Shown here: piece by piece, positions 22,579 to 34,449 of the stretch
Position numbering within the stretch: the first letter of the stretch is position 1
How the letters are laid out: every line of letters starts with the position of its first letter
NCBI RefSeq assembly: GCF_003369915.1
Contig: NW_022881614.1
Coordinates: forward strand, 5,167,001-5,231,000
Direction of reading: 5' to 3'
Length of the DNA: 64,000 nt
Source: Drosophila miranda
Lineage: Eukaryota; Arthropoda; Insecta; Diptera; Drosophilidae
The notes under the pieces: model-generated
Told to the model about the DNA's origin: nothing
The model's input: the letters and a program-made list of their open reading frames with translations, nothing else
Databases searched by the model: none
Position numbers and translations under genes: made by a program

Positions 22579-24372
22579 AAAACACATACGAAAAAAATGA
22601 AAAGAAATGAATGGAAAAGCGTCAGCGACAGCGAGAGAGAGAGAGGAAGAGACACACTGAATGGGAAAACAATTGCAAAATCATCAAGTAGTTATGTGAA
22701 TGGTGTGGCAGATTGTTTCCGCCTCACAGTCAATTCTCGAATTTTGTTTTTTCGTCCTCCACTTCGAACAGAAAAGAGAACAAGAGCTATAGAGCTAGGG
22801 AGCTAGAGGGAGTGTAGAATGTAGAATGTAGCTGAGACGAGTAGGGTTGTGTGGGAATGTGGCAGAGAGAAGAGAGTAAAGATTGTTTATATTTAAAAAA
22901 TATATAAAATAATACCTATTACAAATAATGATAACTGTACACTTAATAAAACCCACTGTATAATACCTAACCTGTAAGCTTAACATAAGCTTTAACTGTA
23001 AAGCTAACATCATCTGGAGCGCGTGGATCTGTTTAGTGAAAAAAAGGTGTAACAAAAATATACCTTCTTATATTCAGAATAACACTTATAAAAACTAAAA
23101 GAATGAAAACCTAAGTTAATTCAGATAAAAAAGAAAAAACTCTAAAAACAAAACACGCAAAACTTGGACTGATTTTATAAATATTTTTTAATCATAACAA
23201 AAGGGAAACTCTGTAAACAAAATATCACCACAAACGTAAGAACAGAACGCAAAACAATTTTCGTCATACCCTCATATATATTTTTTTAATGATGAGAACT
23301 TCGTCTCAAAGATTCTGATCATTTTCAAGCCCGAAAAAACAAAACTCTTTTTAAATTGGCGTCGTTTTATAGGCATTTTTTTGAAGAACAACATTTTTGA
23401 TAACGAGAACTTTAGAAAGGAAATTCAAGTGATTGGTGTTTTACTCAAACATTAAAATCATAAAAAACAACCATAGCATCGGAGGGTTTTAGATCCTACA
23501 ATTCGCATCTTTTTTTGCTGGCAAATAATATTCAATCATTCGGACAAACACACACCACACACACACATAGAAACACACACCAAAAGTTTTCAATATTTAT
23601 TTTTAAAATTTACCTTAAACATTTTTAAAATTTTTTAAATTTGTGTGAGCAACAAAATGTAATCAAAAGTTATTTAGACAAAACAAAACAAAAAATGTGC
23701 AAAGTTTTCATTTGGCAATCTATTATGTTAAACAAAATTTGAATGCAATTTTTTTCCAAACATTTTAATATATACTTTTAAAACATATTTACAAAATTTT
23801 AACACAAATTATTGGCCTTATTTAAACATAAATCAAATTTATTCTAATTTTAGTAGCTACAAAACATAAAAAACCAATGGAAAAGCTATTGTAAAATATT
23901 AAAATAAAATAATGTAAAGTTTTTAAGTGGAATTTTACGTAGCTTTCAACTTGAATTGTGCAATTTTTTATTTTTACTACTAATATTAATTTAATTTTAC
24001 ATTATACACACACACACGCCCCGAATTCACCCATAAACAAACACAAACACCCACACACACACACGAATACATGTAAAAACTTAAGTAAATTTAATTTATG
24101 AAGAGATCTGAAGAAGGGAGCACACGAAAACGATATAGTATACGCGATATGATATAAAATAAAGGAGCACACTGCTTTACAGGCGGTAATTCTAATTGCA
24201 AAACAGAAATCAGTGAATACTTTAATCGTACTACTCGTAGGATCCCCGATCAGGCTTGCTCTTAAGTTTTTGGTTTAAGTTCAATTTTTTGTAGCCTGCA
24301 CTCGCGCACGCCCAATTATTATTATTACTATTATTATTGCTATTATTACGACGCATAATACCACTACATATA

Positions 24373-24410
24373 CAGATACCGATACCGATACAGATACCGA
24401 TACAGATACA
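24373..24410. repeat. GATACC/GATACA hexanucleotide repeat
   Basis: About six imperfect copies of a GATAC(C/A) hexamer. It lies in AT-rich presumed 3'UTR and is followed by a short TACA repeat. Confidence 0.85.
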
Positions 24411-27362
24411 TTATTTACATACATACATATATGCATACCTTGTTTTGTAGTTTTACAAGAATACTGTAAAGAGCAAACCCTATCGTAATGCAGAATAGTT
24501 TTTACCTTTTTACGATACGAAACCAAGCAGAATATATACAATATATATATAGAAGAAGATATGTTGAAAAAGAAAAAAAGAAAACCAACAAGAAAATCTC
24601 AAAAAAAAACATATACCAAAATCCGTGTGTTTTCATTTTCCCCAAAAGTGTTTTCGGAAAACACTTCATTTTTATTTTCTGTATTATCCTGATTGGGAAA
24701 AGGTAATGTGGATGTGAGCAAAGACTTAAGAAAAGCTGGGAAGTTCAGAATTTGAACAAGAGTTGCAAGCGAAGCAAATTGGTGTGAAAATTGGCTAAGA
24801 ACGACAGGCAAAGAGTGTGAAGTGAGGAAGGACATTGTCGGAAGGAGAAAGAGAAAAAGAAAGGAACATTTTTTTATTAATTTATCATAATTTACAAGCA
24901 GCTAAAAAAAAGAAAAAACCAAGAAACACAAGACACGATGCGCTATTAAATAGCTTTAAATTGTAAAAAATCGAATAAAATTTTGCTGCAATAGATATGG
25001 CAGATGACGACGACGACTTCTCCCTAAAATACGTTGAATATAGGATAAGTACAAGCATAATAAATACCCACGAGAGATCCTCGCTAACGCTAAACCTTTG
25101 AAATATTACAATATTATCCCTAAGCCTAAGATCTGTATATATATATATATATAGCTATCGCAATATGGCTGTATGAGTACGAAAACAAAGAATGCTACTA
25201 ACAAAAATACAAAAACTGCAACCTGATGAATTACGAAAATACGAGAATGTATGGTATAAAGTAACAATTTGTTGAGAAATCCATTCAAAGATAACGTAAA
25301 AATAATGATAATGATCAAAGTACCACAACCGGGTGAATAAAGGACAAAGAAACAGAAACTGAAACAAAAACAAAATCGTTATGAAGATTCTTGAAATTTC
25401 GAGAGGAAGCGGAAAAGCAACTAGACTTTGTTTGATTTTTATGCACTGTTTTCTGTTATGTGTAAACTGTAACTTACTTTTTTGCCCCCAATAACAACTA
25501 GCCCCAACTATGTAGAGCCCATGACACCATGTACACAGCTAACCCTAAGCTAAATTGAATCACACTCACAAGCATTTTTGTGTTCGACTTGTAGATATTG
25601 ATCCTGAATTGAAAAACTACCTCAAACGAAACAAAAGCAGAAGTGGACGAAGGCGAAGAAGTGACGATGAAGAATGGAATATTTGACGGAACATGATCGA
25701 AAGGTTTTGAGCATTATAATAATAAATGTAACTACAAGCGAGACCTTTGCAGCAGAGATGAAAATTATACATACACAAAATGTATATAGGATGATGATAT
25801 AGTTTCCCTTCGCGAAATTCTTTTCCAAAGCACTGTCACTCCTTATTTCGAAGCCTTCTTAGAGGTACCTGGTTTGCAGCAATAGCAATCCGAAGCATAG
25901 CATAGAGACAGACCCATACTCGGATACACCCACATACGATGCTCGTTAGTGGGCATTGGATATGGGGTATATTTGCATTAGTATAGCGATAGCACAAACG
26001 AAACTCATTCGAACGCTTCTTGAGTTGAGTTTTTCTCACTGCCAAATCGAAATTGAAATCTTATAAGCATGCAGAACTGAACAGAACCCTTAGTTACGAT
26101 ACCGCAGCCATTTTTGAAACTTAGAGTTTAGAGACGGCGACGACGATGAACGCTATAAGTCAAATTTCATTTGCAATGTGTAGCAATCAGTAATCTTAAT
26201 CTTAATGCAGTTCAGGATACGATTTCGAGCATACGTATCTTAAGTCAGAACGAACCCAAACGTATAAATGGATTGACAACGCACACGATTCGAAGGAGTA
26301 AAGTAAATGATTTTTCCGGGAAAAAACGAAAATACAATTAGAGAATAAAAAATACAAACTGAAAACTGATTTGATGGCATTTTAGTGTAACGCGAACTAC
26401 AAACCGAGCAAAGTCGATAATCTAATTAACATACAATATTAAACATATTCTAAATGAAACACACTCACAAAATACGTAGGAAAATTCGAAGAGCAGCCGA
26501 TTTTAATTCTTCAAAGCTGTGGGCGATACCCTTAGATATTGTATACATATTTTATCTCCACTTGCATTATGATTTCCATGCTACACTGCCAGCAAACATT
26601 CGACTCCCCTCTCAAGACCGCTGCACTCCTCCCGATGGAGGTGAAGAGTCTGGTCCTTTCAGTTCGACGATATTCACTCAAGAACCCCAGAACCTGCGCA
26701 TTGTTTGAGTTGCCGTTTACCAATTATGATAATGAGAGGAATGTAGAGATTGTTAGCATTTAAACCGATTAAACGATTATAAGAGTACACGCACATTTCA
26801 TTATTTGGCGCAATATTCGGTTCGTACTCTAACGTGAGATGTTTGCTTGTTGTTCTCAGAACATGCGGTGCATAAATATATTACTCTTACGGATATATAT
26901 CTAGATATATGTACTTACGAGTCTACTTACTTATGTCTACGAAACTGACATCTTATTGGAAATCTGTTCACTTACAGTTAATATTATTGCTAATAACTTA
27001 CAATACAACCAGAAAAAAAACAAAACTTTTATACTTCAAAGTCGGAAGATACTAAGTTAAGTTGGGTTGGGGAAGAAACGGATTGAAATGTTTATATGAA
27101 ATAGTTAATGGCTCGAGTGGAGGTGGGTTCTTGCGCATCGGCACGGCTGTCTTATAGCCAGGGGCGGAGCGCAATCAAGGTTAATGCGTATAATGTATGT
27201 ATAATTACATTTTTTGATTAATTAATTTCATAAATAACAGATTTATTTAGGTCTAGACTACACCGAACACTTTGCATAGTTCTAAAACTAAGTTGTAAAT
27301 ATATACATATGTACATATAAATCCAACAGAAAGTCTATATATATACGATATATGAAACGTGT

Positions 27363-27368
27363 AATAAA
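27363..27368 (+). terminator. Candidate polyadenylation signal (EcR side)
   Basis: AATAAA followed by AT-rich DNA, about 600 bp before the Mlf start codon. Other AATAAA motifs occur upstream, so this is one candidate of several. Confidence 0.3.
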
Positions 27369-27400
27369 ATAAAAATTATATATTTAAAATGAGTTTATCA

Positions 27401-27894
27401 GATGCACGCATTTCTATTTTTTTGCTTTGAGCTGGAGTTCAGTATAGACTTGACTCGACATTGGCTGCTATGAAACTAACTATCAAAGCTGAAACTCTGC
27501 TTAATTTCATGGCCCTGTGCATTCTAGAATATTCTGGAAACCGCTTTCAGCGCGAAGCTGCGTTTGAACAGCAGTAACTTTAGCGCCATCTGTTGTTTAT
27601 AAATTTTAGACGACAACAAAATATACCAAAAACGGGATATTTTTTAGGCACAAATCAGCAAATTTTCCGTCGATCGAATCAGGGATGATATTTGTATGGA
27701 AACGATAAGAATGTATTTCAATCGATGCAAAATTTAGCAACCAGATCATCAAAATAAATAGCTGATTAAGGGCACCGAAATATACTGAAAAAGCAAAGAC
27801 AGTATATTCCAATCATCTAGCAAAATATACGACAATTTCAATCGATGAACAATTTTGCTGCTTAAATTAGATACTATAATTTTGAAAATTGGAC
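27401..27894. other. Intergenic region upstream of Mlf
   Basis: AT-rich. Contains GTATATTT words in both orientations (for example aaatataccaaa near 27618 and aaatatactgaaa near 27779). These match the Drosophila core-promoter Motif 6 consensus KTYRGTATWTTT closely. It also contains a partial CTCF-like word (agcgccatctg) at about 27582. Confidence 0.5.
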
Positions 27895-27901
27895 GGTATA
27901 C

Positions 27902-27962
27902 TTCAGTATATTTCTGAGGGTAAGACGGTATATCTTATCGATAAATCAATCCGGTCACACTA
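27902..27962 (+). promoter_or_regulatory. Mlf core promoter: Motif 6, DRE and Motif 1
   Basis: Motif 6 (TTCAGTATATTT) is at 27902-27913, a perfect DNA-replication-related element TATCGATA at 27936-27943, and Motif 1 (CCGGTCACACTA) at 27951-27962. The set sits 62-122 bp before the Mlf ATG. This motif combination is the known TATA-less architecture of broadly expressed Drosophila genes, bound by DREF and M1BP. The transcription start is probably just after Motif 1. Confidence 0.8.
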
Positions 27963-28023
27963 TCATCTTGCGAGAAAACTTTGCTTCTAAAATTTAAACA
28001 AAACACGATATAAAACAAATAAA

Positions 28024-28085
28024 ATGTCACTTTTCGGTGCATTGGGACTGATGGGAGACTTCGACGATGATTTGGGACTAATGAA
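28024..28085 (+). CDS. Mlf: Mlf exon 1
   Basis: ATG at 28024 in the context aaataaaATG. It encodes 20 residues and two bases of the next codon. The donor is aa|gtaagt. It is the first ATG downstream of the promoter motifs. Confidence 0.92.
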
Positions 28086-31000
28086 GTAAGTACTAACACC
28101 TTTTTATCCAGTCTGAACTGGCTGCAGCTGGTTGTTCCTCACCACTATGTACCTACATATATGTATGTGTATTCGTGATGCTCGGCGTGGCCTCTGAAAA
28201 CAGCCTAGCGTTGGCACTTTATTGTTTGTTACATAGGAATATAGGTTTTCGCACTGGCTAACAGTTAATCTCGACAATTTGCGGGGGAAATTGCGCAAAG
28301 TTGACGGATACGTGCAATGCTTCGTATTTTCACGTGTGTGTTCCAGTTTGTGTATGCGTGTGGGGGTGTGTGTGTGCAGCATGCGTGAAAAGAAGACGTA
28401 ATAATCAATAATTTTAAAAAGGACGACCACAGGGCCCGCAATCAATGCATTAAATTGAATTTGTTTGGTTTATTTCTGCGTCTAGCTAGCAACCCCTCAA
28501 GCTAATGTCACACACAGGCAACAAAAACCAGGCAAGGGTTAGTTTGTTGTAAAATTATGTTAAAAAAATTCAAATAGATTTCAGAAACATCATATTCAAA
28601 TTTGTTAGTTTTTGGGATTCGCTTTTATTTTAAAATGAGTGAACAGTCGAAATCGAAAAAAAATTGTCGCAAAAAAAGATTGAATCGTGCTAATGAAGAC
28701 GAGGAAATGGCCCAAGAGTATACCGTATATTGGGTAAATTACAAAATGTTCTAAAAAATTCCATTAATCAAACAGTAACCACATCAACATGAACCATACC
28801 ATGAATGCCATGGGTATGCAAATGCGCTCGATGAACCGCTTGATGAACACATTCATGCCGGATCCTTTCATGCTGGGATCGCCATTCGATCCTGGATTCC
28901 AGCAGGGCGGCCCCCATCAAATGGCTTCCATGCCCGCCATGGGTATGTTGCCCATGATGCCAAATTTCAATCGTTTGCTCAATGCCGGTAAGTTCTGATC
29001 AAGCCCGAAGAAAAATCAATGATGATTGATGATGAATGATGATCCCTACCTTATATAGATATTGGCGCTAATCCAGGCGCTTCGTTTTGCCAAAGCACCG
29101 TGATGACCATGTCATCGGGACCCGACGGCCGCCCACAGATCTACCAGGCCAGCACCAGCACCAAAACCGGCCCAGGTGGCATTCGCGAGACCCGTAAAAC
29201 AGTTCAGGACTCGCGCACAGGCGTGAAGAAAATGGCCATCGGTCATCACATTGGAGAGCGCGCCCACATCATTGAGAAGGAGCAGGACATGCGCTCGGGC
29301 CAGCTGGAAGAACGTCAGGAGTTCATCAACCTGGACGAGGAAGAGGCCGAGCAGTTCGACCGCGAGTTTACCACTCGCGCCCATCGCGGAGGCGGTCCAC
29401 ACGGCCGTCATGGTGGCATGCAGGCCATTCGTGCACCTCCGCCAGCCGCCTCGACCTCTACACTGACCATTGAGCCTGTCGAGGATGACAACGACGATGA
29501 TGACTGTTTGATCCAGGAGCAGCAGCCGCAGGGCCGCTTGTCCGCTGGCCGCCAGTTGCCAACGCTGCCAGCACCTTCAACGGCTCCGCACGGAAGGTGA
29601 GTGTGTGTCCACAGACGTTAACTGTGACATGATGTGGCTGCAGCTCCAGTACCCCAGTACGTGTACGCCCCGATACGTTTGAAACGTTTGTATTTACTTG
29701 CAGATACAATTACTAAAATCTAACGTACATACCAGTATATTTTACTAACTATCAGAACAAAAAACAGAATTGAATTGCATATTATAAATGTCTGCTTTTA
29801 CATTCCCAACAACGTTCAAAAAACCACAAAAAGCCAAACCAGAAAAGAAAAGAAAAGTAAAGAAAATATATCAAATAACGATCATATACTATATATATAA
29901 CGAAAGACCAACACTGAGCGCTGAGGTAGGCGGCACCTTCCAAGAAGATCAAGAACCTTTTCTTTTTTGTAAAATTTGTTCATTGTTTTCCTTTATCTTT
30001 ACCTTTACTTTGCCCACCCCAATCCACGATTCCTTTGGAATACTACTTTTTTATCGGGTACTCGGGTACTACTCCACTCATTCATCGCCTACCCTAACCA
30101 CTCTAGCGCGTTAACGCGTTATACGCAACGGACTGCCTCGAATAGTTGCCAACCAAACACACCAAAGACTCGCCAAACGTATTGTAATATTTTCCAACTT
30201 TTCTTCGACTCGATTCCATACTACGACGACAGCCGCAATGCTACAGCAGCAGCAACTACAACTACCACAGAGTCGTCCTCCCCAACGGTACACGATCCAT
30301 CGAACAACTACGTGAGCATTGGAAATTCGCGACGCGCCTACATGCGCAATGGGCAACACTTGGCCACTCCCCGTCGACCTCTGAGTACCCCCGCGTCCTC
30401 GCCGCTGGCCACGATTTCCAGCGGCAGTCACAGCATTGCAGCCACGCCAAGGTTTGTTTCCCCCAGACAGATCCAGCCCAGGACAGTCTGTCTGCCAAAT
30501 AGGATTTGGCCTAATCGGATCCCTAGATAAGCCGGCCAGCAGCCTTACGTTACGTTACGTTCAAGTTATATTGCTTATATTTTGTATATGCCTACAAAGA
30601 TCATCCATCTTGCAGCCTGCTTCGAGTTAAATATTTGCAAAATACCACGGCGTTATTACCACGTTTAAAGATTGTATTCGGAAAACGGAATCCGAATCGT
30701 ATAATCTCCAAAATGTATGGTCTGTTTTCCGATTGTCTATTTTTATCCCTGTAGCTTCCTTACATTCGCAATTTACAACTCTATTAACGACTTGTTGATC
30801 TCTCTCCCTCTTCTCTACCAACACTTATTATGTACTTTCGATTTATGCAGAGACTGGCGTCTATATAACTCCCGGTACCATCGAAAGTAGAACAGAACTC
30901 AACCAAAGCAATACAAAAATACAAAAACCGAAACTTACTTTAATCCAAGCAACCAATATTCATATGACCATATTTAACCCCAAACAACAACATATAAATC

Positions 31001-31999
31001 AACGTAACGATAATGACAACAGCATTCGGCGTTGTTCGATCATCGTGCGATCCAATACTAACCCCCGATATGACATGACGTTCACATTCGACGGCCGTCA
31101 TCAATGCTACGCATCATCACAGCCACTAGCAACACCAACACCAAACCAACCATCGTTCCGTCAACGCCAACGTGTGCCCACGCAATGCAGCAGTTACGCC
31201 ACGAGCCATGCCACATGCTATGTGTAAGGCTGCCGCAACCAACTCTCCTCCCACCACCACCACCACCACACACACTCCTTTAGCTCTATATACTCGCATA
31301 TGTATAACATCTAGTATGTATTGTACTACAAACAAGAGAAGCATGTAGCGGGTCTGAGTTGTCTTTTTCTCGTACTACACTTAAAACCTTCAGTTATCAT
31401 CTGCGAGGGCAATTGTATTCGACTTCGCATTTGATTTACCTTACGTTTTACTCTGTTACGACGCCAAAATTGTTCATCGACGATCTAAATCGAACGCAAA
31501 ATTCGAACGTTGTTGCTGCTGCTGCTGCGGCTGCGAATTCGTTGTGCCACGGACTGCCATCGCCATCGCCTCCATCCCCCGTACTATTCTCTACGACACA
31601 CTACTAACTGCGCGCGACTTATCATCCCTGCTGCTGCTCCCTTCATCTTAATCATGCTTACTCATCTAAACCACCACCCCCCGCCGACTGCTATTTTCCC
31701 GCCATCATTCCCATATTACCATTTACGTTCCGTTTGAATTGGCCTGTCTACGAATGATTACCTATGATTTTGAGTCTTTTGTTTAAGTTATTTGCTTACG
31801 AAACGATGTTGAATCGAGTTTATAATGTCACTAATTTGTGTTTATTTATTCTTCAAATCCCATGACTAGCAAACATCCACATCCTTATGCGGCACATCCA
31901 AGGCGCCAGCAGCGCCCCATGAAGAACAGCCACCACCACCACACAGAAAATGGCGGCGAATCATCAAGTGCCAAGTCGGGCAAGCGGGCCAAGAAATAG
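28024..31999 (+). CDS. Mlf: Myeloid leukemia factor (Mlf), multi-exon gene
   Basis: Mlf is a nuclear/cytoplasmic adaptor of the MLF1 family. In Drosophila it binds DREF and stabilises the Runx factor Lozenge. Exons: 28024-28085, 28776-28987, 29059-29596, an optional exon ending at 30451, and 31870-31999. Phases agree at every junction. The protein opens MSLFGALGLMGDFDDDLGLM, passes a Met-rich segment (NAMGMQMRSMNRLMN), then the conserved MLF core (MSSGPDGRPQIYQAS, TRKTVQDSRTGVKKMAIGHH, ERQEFINLDEEEAEQFDREF). It ends in an acidic stretch and a basic tail SAKSGKRAKK. No disabling change is seen, which contrasts with EcR and Diap2 on either side. Confidence 0.92.
28086..28775 (+). other. Mlf intron 1, with a small basic open frame
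   Basis: A 690-bp intron. Inside it, 28635-28754 is a 39-codon frame starting MSEQSKSKKNCRKKRLN and containing EYTVYW. Its composition is protein-like, but it lacks an in-phase splice to exon 2. It may be an upstream open frame of an alternative first exon or chance. Confidence 0.4.
28776..28987 (+). CDS. Mlf: Mlf exon 2
   Basis: The acceptor caaacag and donor g|gtaagt fit phases 2 and 1. Encodes NNHINMNHTMNAMGMQM through MMPNFNRLLNA, a Met/Asn-rich region. Confidence 0.92.
29059..29596 (+). CDS. Mlf: Mlf exon 3 (MLF core)
   Basis: The acceptor is ttatatag and the donor ggaag|gtgagt. It encodes the conserved MLF domain and the acidic EPVEDDNDDDDCLIQEQQ segment. It ends in phase 2, compatible with both the optional exon and the last exon. 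Confidence 0.92.
29597..31869 (+). other. Mlf distal introns and alternative-exon region
   Basis: 2.3 kb between the MLF core exon and the last exon. Besides the optional exon it holds low-complexity DNA: CCACCA repeats near 31250-31272 and GCTGCTGCTGC near 31512-31526. Short proline- or alanine-rich frames occur, none with clear splice sites. An alternative 3' end here is possible but not shown. Confidence 0.4.
30233..30451 (+). CDS. Mlf: Mlf optional exon 4 (alternative splice)
   Basis: The frame reads NATAAATTTTTESSSPTV, then RAYMRNGQHLATPRRPLSTP and ISSGSHSIAATP, and ends at donor aag|gtttgt. The end phase (2) matches the start of the last exon, so inclusion keeps the frame. Two acceptors in the right phase exist: cgacgacag before 30233 and cgaatag before 30146. 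The choice of start is uncertain. Known Mlf isoforms differ in this C-terminal part. Confidence 0.6.
31870..31999 (+). CDS. Mlf: Mlf last coding exon
   Basis: The acceptor is catgactag. It reads KHPHPYAAHPRRQQRPMKN, a His run and the basic tail ending KSGKRAKK, with stop TAG at 31997-31999. Confidence 0.88.
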
Positions 32000-32845
32000 A
32001 AGACATGCTCCTACTGCAAAAACACACAATTGTTCATCTCCAACCACACACACACACACACTACTGGGCAGCTAGCGCTGATCCTGTTCCAAAAGTACAC
32101 TTAATTATGTTTTAGAAAAGATACACACCACTCACTACACACACACAGCTGTTTTGTGCGTTGTCCTGCCGGCGTTGTCGTGGGTTATAAATTGTCAATT
32201 CCAACTAGACATAACTATCTGTCTGCGACAGGTATATGTTCCTTACCCGACTTTCGTACTGACCCGCAGGCATGGCACAAACACCGCTCTGGCATTGTCA
32301 AGCCGCTGCTCCAACTAAAAGCACTCACTCTTCCCAGAAAATTTTCAATACAGCGAAACTGGCTAACGAATACTTGAGTTGTACGATAGTAAAGAATCAA
32401 AATGAAAATGAAAATGTTTTCAGACAAGCAATGAATGCAATTTCGGTTTTACTCCTACTTTTTTGATAAATTCTCAAAACATCGATACAGGCTAACGAAT
32501 ACTTGAGTTGTGCGATACTAAAGAATCAAAATTAAGATAATTTCAGACAAGCAATGAATGCCATTTCGGTTTTACTCTTACCTTTTTGGATACATTCTCA
32601 AGTTGGTCTAGATTTGGTTAGACGCTAAGCTTTAATTACGGACCCGAGACGACGGATATGAAGGAATCTAACTAATTTTGAAGGCTCTTAACATTACAAT
32701 TACAATTCCCCCCAATATATATATACACACACGAATATATATAAAACTAAATAAGACTTAAGTAACGTTGATGTGAATTTAATTAAATCATTAAATACAT
32801 TACATTAGTAAATGTAAAGCGTATGTACTTTGCTTCCGAAAGACC
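32000..32845 (+). other. Mlf 3'UTR and downstream flank, with a tandem duplication
   Basis: Follows the Mlf stop. It is AT-rich with (CA)n near 32047-32062. A tandem duplication of about 129 bp is present: 32361-32489 and 32490-32600 share GGCTAACGAATACTTGAGTTG, CAGACAAGCAATGAATGC and TTTCGGTTTTACTC words with scattered differences. The gypsy LTR begins at about 32846. Confidence 0.6.
32361..32600. repeat. 129-bp tandem duplication in the Mlf 3' region
   Basis: The two halves align with substitutions and one short indel (the first has an extra gaaaatgaaaatg stretch). They are old enough to have diverged visibly. The repeat does not match the transposons of this window. Confidence 0.8.
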
Positions 32846-34449
32846 GTTCTGCACCTGAACGATAGGTGGCCAGGGCTGAGTCCAGGGAGGCTCGATGGTG
32901 TATGGGGACATCGGGGGGATCTGGAGCCGCACTGGGTATATAAGAAATAGAATAGGATTAGTTATATGTATTAGTAAGGGAAAAAGGGATAAATAGGAGT
33001 GAAAATATTAGAAAACGTGGATTGGATTATGGAAATCGTGGAGCGTGGACGGAAGAGTAACGTCGAAATTTGAAATTTTGTGCTTAAAACAGAAAGTTTG
33101 AAGTGAGTACAGAAAAAAGGGGGCGAGAAAATAGGTTGTAATGCAGAAAATTTTACTCACAGCCGGCAAGGAATATAGAAAACAGAACCGGGCCAGAATG
33201 TTTCCTGGAGAGGAACACTGGAGTTCGAGAAAGTCGACTGCAGAGAAGAAGACTGTCCAACGTGAACCTGAGTGAGTTCGTTCCAGTTGCGCGTGTGTGA
33301 GCCAAGAAGCGCGGGACGTGTGAAGGGGGAGGGTGAAAGAGGACGATTTAGCTGCCAGGGCGATTCTAGCCACATCGCACGGTCGTTGCATCGCCTTCCA
33401 GTGCGTGCCACACGTTTGGTCTCAGTCACCACGTAAAAACCCCGAAACCCTATTTACACACACACACGCGCACACGTATACACGGACCTATATAAATTTA
33501 GGGCTGACCGGCCACGGCCAGCGATCGCCCACGTCGTTTGAACTTAAAAAGAGAAACATAATCCGCACTCCAAACATCGTTCCACATTAAATGTTATTTT
33601 GTTCCGTGTGTTGTCCTTTATTTAGTATTAAGTATTAGCTTAAACCGTTTAACGTAAAATCTTGGCCATTGAACTAAATATGTACATATGTAAAAACACC
33701 AACACCTTTCACGAACCTAAATCTGCGAGCAGCTGTTCAGTTCCAGAAGATTAACCCTTAGTGGGTGACGCGGGGATCCCATCAGTCCACCGTATTTGGT
33801 CGAACGATTTGTGGAAAAATATTGTTTATTGTTTATGTCCCGGGACCCTTAACAAGAGCTCTTGGTAGGTTAAGTCTCTGTAGGGGCCCGAGTTAAATGA
33901 ACTCCCGTAAAACTGGATCCACTCATCTACACATATTCCATTACTTATGGGTGAGGGTATCCCTGTTGGTTGAACGAAATTTCAGCAGTTATTTCCGTGT
34001 TTGCCTTTGTGTCGAACGTTTTGGTGTTTCGTTTTGGTTAGTGATAATTTGGAGTATATCTATTTATTTATGAGAAAGATGAAATTGTCAATTTATAATT
34101 AAGCTTGGATATATACTGAAGCATGATGCAGTAAATTAAAATAGAGGGAGGGCGCGTGACGTAAGCCATGGATTAGGCCAGCCGTTACCGTTCCAGCATT
34201 GGGTGGCCAAAATGAACGTTGTGTTCGGTCACAGGTAGGGCGGCGCGCGAAGTGATAACACCCAAGCTTCACCCACTTGATAGCCGTCTGTTTATGATTT
34301 TCCTTGTCTTTAGGTTGTTGTTAGTTTTGATGTCCCGAGAAGTAGTATGTCTCCCTTTTTGTCTACATTTGGCGGGCAAGGGGAACTACCCAGCCCTGGG
34401 GTCGACAGCTAGTCGGCATTGCCCCCTGGGAAACAAGCCAAGTGTAACA
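32846..34449 (+). repeat. 5' LTR of the gypsy element
   Basis: Left edge near ccgttctgcacctgaacg, slightly deleted relative to the TGTTC(T/C)AGTCCCACC start of the other copies. A TATATAA box is at about 32936-32942. It ends ...gccaagtgtaaca just before the primer site. It is nearly identical to the LTR at 45533-47163 apart from small indels. Confidence 0.75.

Larger units (their letters stand above)
22579..27400 (+). other. AT-rich EcR 3'UTR and/or intergenic DNA
   Basis: Nearly 5 kb with no coding exon. It is rich in A and T, with many short frames only. It contains microsatellites: (CA)n near 23550-23580 and 24007-24063, (ATT)n near 24313-24350, and GATACC/GATACA repeats at about 24373-24410. 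An AATAAA at 27363-27368 in the 'gtaataaaataaaaattat' context is a good candidate transcript end. EcR transcripts have long 3'UTRs in other flies, so much of this may be transcribed; the exact end cannot be set from sequence. Confidence 0.45.

Noticed and set aside
22579-27400. Small frames of 60-90 codons in the AT-rich region as genes
   Set aside because: Composition is that of AT-rich DNA (Ile/Phe/Tyr runs or VSVSVS from GATACC repeats); no initiation context, splice sites or homology recognised.
33008-33590. Repeated 60-130-codon frames on both strands in the gypsy LTRs (also at 45.7, 51.8 and 58.7 kb)
   Set aside because: They recur because the LTR recurs. Frames overlap on both strands and vary with LTR indels; no protein motif.
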